Shown piece after piece: positions 56,331 through 64,000 of a stretch of DNA of 64,000 nucleotides (the first letter of the stretch is position 1; each line of letters opens with the position of its first letter). Source of the stretch: Endothia cerciana (lineage: Eukaryota > Ascomycota > Sordariomycetes > Diaporthales > Cryphonectriaceae). A model generated the notes under the pieces. That model did no database searches and was not told the DNA's origin. It saw nothing but the letters and a program-made list of their open reading frames with translations. The stretch lies in contig JALRMH010000002.1 of the NCBI GenBank assembly GCA_026119935.1, forward strand, positions 1,116,001-1,180,000. Reading direction: 5' to 3'. The position numbers and the translations under genes were made by a program.

Positions 56331-59015
56331 TCACAGGAGCAAAGCGACAACACCCACAGCAGCAGCCACCATCCCGGCCCCAGCCGCGCGCCTCCCCGCG
56401 CCACCAGTCGCAATATCGCTGACGACGGAGGTGCCTTTTGGCGACGCAGCGCCAATCGATGACGCACCGGCCGTGGGCCCAATCTTTGCGAGACTGTACG
56501 TCCTCGTGACGGTGCCGTTGCCATAACCTTGTCCTGCTCCGTAGCCCGAGCCCGAACCGGCGTTGTTCGCCGCCTCTGGTGAGGAGGATGCTCCCTCGGC
56601 GCCGGTGCTGCTGGTGGGGACGGAGACGGTCACGGTGCTGAAGAGCTTCTGTGTGCTGGTCGTGATGGCCGGAGTCACGGAGGGGGAGCCTTGGCGGCCC
56701 TCCTCAGGACCCGAGCCTTCCTGCGACGGGCCGGATCCTGAACCGCTGCTGCTGCCGCTGCTGCTGCCGCTGCTGCTGCCGCTGCTGCTGCCGCCGCTCG
56801 ATGATCCCGAGGTGCCAGTTGAAGATCCCTGGCTGCCCTTCGATGCGCTCGATCCTGACCCGCCGTTGCCGCTGTTAGTCGACCCCGTGGTGCCGGTCTC
56901 CACCGTGGGCGAAGACGACCCCGTGGACGTCGAGCCTTCTTCAGCAACAGGGCAGACGGTGGTCGAGACCGGGATGACCACCGTCGTCACGGACCCGACA
57001 CGCGCGGGGCAGTCCGTGACGGTCGCGGCACACGACGTGATGGTGTACGTCGAGGTGCTGTAGACCGTGCTCGTGGTCCACTGCTGCTGCTGCTCGGTGT
57101 GCGAGCTGCCGGCGGGGAAGACGGTCGTGGAGACGGGCCAGCTGGACGTCGACAGATGCGTGCCGGCGGGGCAGTCGGTGACGGTCGGTGCGCACAAGGT
57201 GATTGTGCGGACTGTCGTGGACCAGATGGTGCTGGTGAGGTCGTGGGGCTGGCTGGATGTTGGTGCGCCACCGATGGCGGAGACGGAGGTGGCCCTTGAG
57301 CCTTCTGTGCTTGAAGCAGGCGCGGAAAGGCCAGTGGATGAGGGTGCCGAGGTTTCGCAGTAGCCATCATCAGTTGTGGTGGAGGCCGTGCTTGGGGGAG
57401 GCGAAGAATGGCCCTCAGGTGATGGAGTCTCAGTCTCGCAGTATTCATCGTCGCTTGTAGTAGAGGCTGCGCTCGCGTGAGGAGTAGAGGTTATGTTGCT
57501 AAAGGAATGGGGCCGCGTGGAGATTTGGATATTGTTGTTGCTCGCCAACGCGGAAGGCGTGGTGCTGCTCTTCCCTGTTGACGACATGATGCTGGAGGTC
57601 GAAAACACCGTGCCTGAGGTCACCGAGGAGGTCGTCTGCGGCTTGCCTGCGCCAGATGTCGGATGGGAACCACGAGGTCCGCTGGGGCCCACCGACCGAG
57701 TAAGGGTGGACCCAGTGCCGGGTATCTTGGAGATTCTCGAGACCGAGTGCGATCGCGAGTGACCCGTCACACTTGATGTAGGCTTCGAGGCGCTGTGCGG
57801 CGGCGACGATACTGTGGTCTGGCCCGTCGACGAAGCGGCTGCCGATGAAGAGGCCGAGGAAAGTGTGGAGGAACTCGCTGTCATGGTGCTCGTGGGGGCT
57901 GACGTGGAGCTAGAGCTTGTCGGCGGCTTGCAACCAGACCTCAGGGACTCGTAGAGAACCTCATCGTAAGACAGGCCGATGTCGTCAGCGTTAGCAGAGG
58001 CAAAAGCCTGATCCCAGAGCATGAGGCCACCGAACATGGTGTATTCCTCCGAGCCCTGGATAGAACAGAGAACTTCGCTGGCAATGGAGGCGTTGACATA
58101 GCCGTTGACGGCGGCCGATGAGCTGCCAGGCAGACCGACATGGAGTTTGGCGTTGGCACTGGGTGTGTGGGCTAGGAACTGCTCCCACTGCGCGTAGTTG
58201 AAGCCCTCATTCAGACTGCCATCGCTGTTGAGAATGTTGCAGGCCGGGTTGTTGTAGAACTGTATCCACAGGCGGTCGAACTGGACGTTTTCAAGGAGGT
58301 ACATCATCTCGTTGGTGTCGTCGAGAGGGCACTGAGGAGCTCCGGTGATGATGTCGTCTCGCCCGGATGCCTCAATGTTGCTCCGAAGAGTTTCGATCAT
58401 TCCCTGATAGCCCTCGTCGCCGGCTGCAGAGGATGTCAGCACTACCACCTCGAACGAGCACACTCAGTCGACTTAAAAGAGGCACGCACCTGTCCACTCT
58501 ATATCAAAATCATACCCGTCAACTGCGACGTGAGCATCCTCACTGTCGAAGGGGCGAGGCTGGTCAACCAGCGTGGCGTCATATGGACCGAAGGAATTCC
58601 AGATGAAACTGCCAAAGTCGACTCCGTTCTGGTAGCTGGAGATGCTGTAGCTTCCAGTCGTGGTGTAGCCGCCGATCGAGAGCAGGACCTTCTTGTTGTA
58701 TTGCTGCTGGCAGATCTCGATGCCCGGCACGAGATACGGGCAGTCATCCAGGAGTTCAGATACGAAGCCATCGTTGGTGTAGTATCCAGCCCAGCAGTGA
58801 TCCGCGAAATTATCGCCCGGGTAGCCAGAAGGGCCACCGTTCTCGGGAGAGGTGTTCATGAAGCCCAATGTGATGTACTCGAAGGTGGAGCCGGCACACA
58901 CATCGGACAGATTGGCCTGACCATTCTGCCCGAAGTAGACATTGACAGAGCTCGCAGATGTCAGGGCCGGTACTGCGGCAACCGCAGCCACGAAGAGAGC
59001 CTTGCGGAAACCCAT
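56331..59015 (-). CDS. GPI-anchored class III chitinase (GH18)
   Basis: Exons 59015-58490 and 58423-56331 on the minus strand (66-base intron, which contains a TAA) give 872 residues. Chitinases of glycoside hydrolase family 18 cut beta-1,4 bonds of chitin; this type works in the cell wall. The signal peptide is MGFRKALFVAAVAAVPALTS. The catalytic domain (about 22-315) begins NVYFGQNGQANLSDVC and contains KKVLLSIGGYT. The signature DGYDFDIEW carries catalytic Glu at about 173, and the splice falls two codons later. LWIQFYNNPAC and MFGGLMLWDQAF follow. The rest is a Ser/Thr-rich stalk with repeated TxTxCAxTVTDCPA cysteine blocks and a Ser-Gly repeat. The hydrophobic tail AAGAGMVAAAVGVVALLL is a GPI-attachment signal. 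Confidence 0.95.
56739..56800 (+). repeat. Ser-Gly coding microsatellite in chitinase stalk
   Basis: The unit GCTGCTGCCGCT is repeated about five times on the plus strand. On the minus strand it codes Ser-Ser-Ser-Gly units in the chitinase linker. Unit number probably varies between strains, changing stalk length without breaking the frame because the unit is 12 bases. Confidence 0.8.
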
Positions 59016-62000
59016 TATGTGATTCAGAAAGCAAACACGCTTTAAACAAGAACGAGTGGACTGGCCGTAGCCGGGAAAGAACGTGTGTGATCGTGAGATC
59101 AAAGAGAGGACGCAAAGAGATCTTTGCAAGCCGGATGGCCCACCGTTGTTTGATATCTTGACAGGAAGAAGAGAGGGACGGGGGGGAAAGGAAAGAGAAA
59201 AAGAGAGGATGGCCAGAGACGCCGACGAGTTGATACACCTACATACATATCGGCCCTCGATCCAATGGGTCTGGCTGGCAGCCCACCTACCGACGCCACA
59301 GACCTGCCAATGGTCGCGGTACCCATGGCCTCACGATAGTGCGATGGCGGCGGAGTCCTCAGCAGCACATCCCCACGACGCCGCTCCGCAAGCCGCACGC
59401 TGTAGCAATGTCCTCTCTTGACGCAGGCAGGCGGGGTCTCGTCGTAAAAAGGTCCTCTGCCTGACATTACCTGTCCGTCAGATGGGGTCAATATTTCGAC
59501 TAGTACGAGGACTTTCCCTTCCGCAGGTGGTATTGTAGGGAACAGGAATAGCGTCAGGTCCAGATCTGCTGGTGTAACCATGTTGAGTATGGCCCAGACT
59601 TGTCCATTGGACAGGTCCACAATAAACAGGCAGCTAAGGCGGCTCAGAAAGTGACGGAGCGTAGTTTAGCCGTATAGTCTGCAAGACTGACCGTGATGGA
59701 ACGACCGCTCCCATGCCATTGGGTCTAGCTGCAGCCGAGGTGCTCCCGTCAGTAATCTCCCCAGGGCCTGCTAAATATGACGACAGCCGAGGACGCAAGA
59801 TACTTGTCAAGTCTCAAGTGAGGCTGAGAAGGTCTGTCGCCAGGCACCAGACGCGGACTTCGATGAGGCATATGGGAATGTCTTGCATTCCTTTCAGCTT
59901 CGTGATCATAGAGTATAGACGGCTGTGACTGACCTCCTCGTGCACAAGATCAAGGAACATAGTGCGAATCATCGGAAAACCGGCCCAGACTTCAGCCTGC
60001 TCTGCACCAAGATCAAAGCATTGCGCCCTTTGAGATTGCACACGAGATCCGTGCGCCGCAGTGCTGCATGGCAGCCTACCCAGATCCAGCAGCTGTGCGG
60101 CTGCTGACAGCGCAAGCCCCAGCGCATGCTCGGTCCCAGAGACTGGACTTGAGAGGGGCCGGCGATAAGTAACCAGCGTGGCCCCTCACGACTGCTCTCA
60201 TGACTCGAGGGAGGAGCCATCGCGTTGGTTCACGGATTCATCAGCAAAAATATTCTGTGGCGTAGAAGTCTTGGCAACAGTCTAACGAGGACGGGCTCGG
60301 GAAGTGCCCGGCCTGGTGGTGCAATGATCCAGACCCCCGGCAGCAACTAGAATTGGCAAGGGAGGCAACCAGAACTCGAGACGACGGGCTGCAATTCTGT
60401 ATCTGCACCGTCGTAAGAGCGACATCGCCAAAGACTGCTTGGCGAACACATCGCGGGGCACAACTGCGGGCAATTATCACGGATAAGGATTGGGACTGCA
60501 CTTTAAGCTTGATCGTACCTTGGTGCTCCCCCTGACCCCTTGCATAAGGGCAAGGCTCTTCGGTTGACGCCGGATCAGCGCTGCGGCCCAAGGGGCAGGA
60601 TTGCATGACATGCATTCCCAATGTCACCCCCTCCACTTACTATGTACTATGGTAACTATCATGTGGTAAGCAGGAGCACGGTGCACATCCAAATTCGACT
60701 TCATGCTCATCTCACTCGTCCCTCAGTGCCTCACACATTGTCTTCATTGCCTATTCCCATGGTAGAGTGCTGTTATCTATATGGCCTTTGGTACGAGCCC
60801 GGGACATGCACTGGAGAAAGGCTCAGGGAGCCTCTTGTTTCTTACCATCGTGCTCCGTGGCATACATGATCCTCAAGGGTGGGGTCGAGGGGACTTTGTC
60901 CGCGTTGTAAAGATTCCCAGGTCGACTATGGATAGCATGTACAACAGGCGGCCGTGGGCGACTGAGCTCATAGGGTACCTCAGAGTTATGGGCTGGCGAG
61001 CGGTTACTCCTGGCAAATATGAGGCTCTGGTTGAGAGTGGGGCCAGGTCACGATTTGTCTGGGGCGCTAAGCCGTACTAACAGCCGCCGTCTTGAAAGGG
61101 CAAATTGCAACCCCATAGGCCTGTCAGGGGGTGAGTATAATAATCGTATGACGGGGAAGTGAACGATGAAGCGGGCCGCGTCTCCGATGTAGAGCCAACA
61201 ATATCGATCATGCTAGGTCAGCTATACCGGTGAATGGGTTTCGACCCGGGAAAGAAAATGCAGTCTTCAAAGTTTCTCATCCTGACCCTTGATTACTCTA
61301 CTCGCAATATTTGTATCCCCTGGTTAACCACCCTAAAAAGCTTACTCATAAGTCACAGAAAGCTGCTGTAAATTGTTCTTTGCAAGGTAGGTCTTGCAGC
61401 ATCCCAGTTCCAATTATCGTTTGTGGTAAGCTGGGTAAACTACATAGTAATTGCTAACACTGTCAAGGCGTACCTGGTGAGCCGGCGTCCCTCCCCTACA
61501 TATGCAACAGGAGATCCACATTTGTGTGGCCAAAGAACCCGACTAAACTCGAATCTGCCTGCGGGCCAGCTACTCATATTATTTGGGAAACTGTCATGTC
61601 TAAACACTGCCTATGTAAATGTGATTGAAATCCATTGTTGAATGAGCACTTTCTTCAAAAGTTAGCCTGCTTTTGGTGAACATTGTTGGGACCACGACAG
61701 GACGACAGAGCTTGAAGGATATCAGCATGGCGACTTTGATGTCGTCTTGCATCCCTTTTCCGCCCTCATTCTCTAGCACAACAGTATTCGCCGCAGCTGT
61801 AAGTGGGTAATTAGTTCGAGTCGGGCCAGATGTACTTGAGCACCTTCCACCTCGGACCTTTCACAGTGGAGTTGAAGTGGAAACTTCCATTGTTGGACAG
61901 GGAAATTCGTGTAAATGCTTCTTCCTGAAGAGTCTTCGCTGAAATTGTTGATATTGTGGCATAATTGGGCTTTATATTGCCGTGAGACTACTACAGAATA

Positions 62001-64000
62001 AGACTGACTGAAAAGAATAATTACAGGCCGGGTGTTGGACATTGATCGAGATAATTGTAAGGATGGCCCTCGGAGGGGTGGTCAGAAGATTCATATGGTT
62101 ATGATGCAGAGTCTGCTGGTATGTTCCTAACAATTGTTCTGCATTGATCCTTTTTCCTGAGGGCATCTGGGTCTGGTCTTTGATCATTCGAACATCCATA
62201 CAATTCCAGTTGCACCCCATTTCCCTTGTTGCAACCAAGAGGAAGTTTCCGGCAGTCTGATTGTCCTCAGCTCTTCCCTTGCCACTTCCTCCGTGGTTAT
62301 GCGTTCTTCAATACCTGATTCCAATTATCCAACCTTCGACCTTGCCCCTCCCTGATAGGTTAGCAGTTAAGTATGCCAACAGCTCGAATCACACGTAAAT
62401 GGATGATCAACACTCATTCACCAAACCTCTAGCACGTCCTATGGGGAGCCGCATCGTGGTCTGTGTTAAAATAGTACAGTCTCTTCACGCAGATGAGATA
62501 CCGCTAGATATACAGCTCCTCCTCAGCCTCATCAGCTGAAGAGCATCCTCGGCATCGCCACAGCCGGATTGGAAACTCAAAGAAGACGGTGTATCACTTC
62601 CACGACTCGGCTCTCGAAATGCATCCCCTGGGAATAACTCTGCACACTCTTCAGTCAGGTTTTCTTCCCGTGCGTGGATCTGGTCATCTTACCGGTCCTG
62701 TTCAAAGAGCTTGCGCTGAAAACACACCGGACGAACAACCCGCTTCACTCGAGGCCAATGTAGAAGATTCCCAGGGTATTCCGTGCACGTATGGACCATG
62801 CTCTTGGTCAGCCACATAAGAGCCTACGGAAGGCAGATATTTCTCTGACGCCTCTCGATACTCGACTTCGCAGGTCTCATGGCGTGATATTAACGGATAT
62901 GTGCTGGAATCTCACTGAGGATTGTCTGGCCCGACCTGATATGAAGAGGTTCGAAGGGCTCACGAAATAGCGCTTGGGAATGTCACGACGCATTCTTCTC
63001 GAGTGGCAGAAGTATGCACTTTGAGCAGAACCTAGCAAACAATGGGATTTACTCCGGACCCACCATCATATACTGCAGGTCGTGCCCCTACAAGTCCTCT
63101 ATGCGGTTAGAGGGGAGATCATGGGCAGGTCGTCGCAGGTAATTAAGTAGGGTATGGATCACACATCCACTTCACCCTCAATTCCTCCACCTCTCCCCCC
63201 GGCCTATTTTTCCTCTTTTTTCTTTTTCTCTGGGTGGCAAGCCCTGGGTTGGGGGGGGGGGGGGGGATTTGTGTGGAGCGGAGGCTGCGGACAGGCTGAT
63301 GCAGAGGCCATCTTCACCCACGTCTGTTTCATGTGCTTGTGCTGTAGCCATGGAAACCAATGGAGTGTCAGACTGGCTGAGCAATGAAATCTTGACAAAA
63401 CAATCCGAAGAAAAGCTGTCCCACAAAGACCAGATTGCTCGAATCAACCAGCTAGGTTACAATCATGGATCGCGATGAAATCGCAAACAGTCACTCCGCT
63501 CGATCCAAGGACATTTTTCTGACAATTTATTTGGTATAGTTCAAGTCCATTAAACCCCCCGTTGCAAATATCGGCCTTGGAGTTAGACTTGGTGTGCTCA
63601 AGAATTAAAGCAATGGGAGGAATTTAAGCTCATACTAGTACGAAGACGAAAGAGCCGTGCTTGGCACCTGGGCAGTTTGCGATGACGTTGTGAAATCAGG
63701 TAGCGGCGATAGGCTGCGCGTTACGGTCATTATCCTTAGTGGGGGCGGGGTTAAGGCAGACGAGCACTGAGTCCCTTCTTCCATCGACGGACGCCTAAAA
63801 CATCCTCTAGCCTCAACTACCGAGTTCATTATCAACACTCCGTCAACCTCCGAGGAGATCTACATCTCGCCACAAAAGCACTTTGTCCATTATCTGGCAT
63901 ATCTGGCACCTTCTCGGACCTTGCATCGTGTCTGCGCAGCTCGCCAGTCCACATCCCTGTTGCCGTCCAGACCGCCGTGCCCCGGACGGCCAATCCATCA
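59016..64000. other. Gene-poor right end, no supported gene
   Basis: About 5 kb. The first 500 bases are the chitinase promoter, with a GA-rich tract near 59165-59215. A plus-strand frame at 60781-61080 (99 residues, ending RSRFVWGAKPY) and minus frames at 61773-62238 have no recognised domain. A run of 16 G lies at 63251-63266. No transposon, tRNA or splice chain is apparent. The window may end just before another gene. Confidence 0.4.
63251..63266 (+). repeat. Poly-G homopolymer, 16 bases
   Basis: An uninterrupted G run in the gene-poor right end, prone to sequencing length error. Confidence 0.85.

Noticed and set aside
61220..61260. Possible tRNA T-arm (GGTTTCGACCCGGG)
   Set aside because: No acceptor stem, D-arm or anticodon arm can be formed at the proper spacing on either side.

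Overview
The window is nuclear DNA from a filamentous ascomycete (Pezizomycotina, probably Sordariomycetes). The support is short GT-AG introns of about 50-120 bases with CTAAC-like branch sites, monocistronic genes on both strands, and fungal gene families such as MIC19, Erf2 and a GPI-anchored class III chitinase. I recognised no tRNA, rRNA, CRISPR array or intact transposon. Exon joins were inferred by eye from splice consensus, reading frame and remembered family patterns. No search was run.

Layout. 1-12 kb carries housekeeping genes: MICOS subunit MIC19 (+), wybutosine synthesis TYW3 (-), importin beta KAP95 (-) and Ras palmitoyltransferase ERF2 (-). 13-16.7 kb has a small single-pass mitochondrial protein and an intronless orphan. 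16.7-23 kb has nothing recognisable. 23-32 kb is dense and rich in mitochondrial functions: NAD(P)H-hydrate epimerase (-), mitoribosomal S16 (+), ATP synthase subunit ATP18 (-), a NIPSNAP protein (+), Rav2/Rogdi (-) and RNase P/MRP subunit POP7 (+). Several are divergent pairs whose intergenic spaces hold CCAAT boxes. 32-36.7 kb has an isochorismatase-like hydrolase and an FtsJ-like methyltransferase.

36.7-48 kb differs. It is AT-richer and its four recognisable genes are all broken: a PTH11-like seven-helix membrane protein, two cytochrome P450s and a short-chain dehydrogenase. This looks like a decayed secondary-metabolism or accessory locus. After it come intact genes: a pirin with an unusual N-terminal membrane segment, 5-oxoprolinase and a large GPI-anchored GH18 chitinase. 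The last 5 kb (59-64 kb) shows no gene I can support.

I found no convincing undescribed system. The most noteworthy signal is the group of broken accessory genes. Smaller points are short in-frame introns without stop codons that can hide inside open reading frames, CCAAT-rich bidirectional promoters of mitochondrial genes, and the membrane-anchored pirin.
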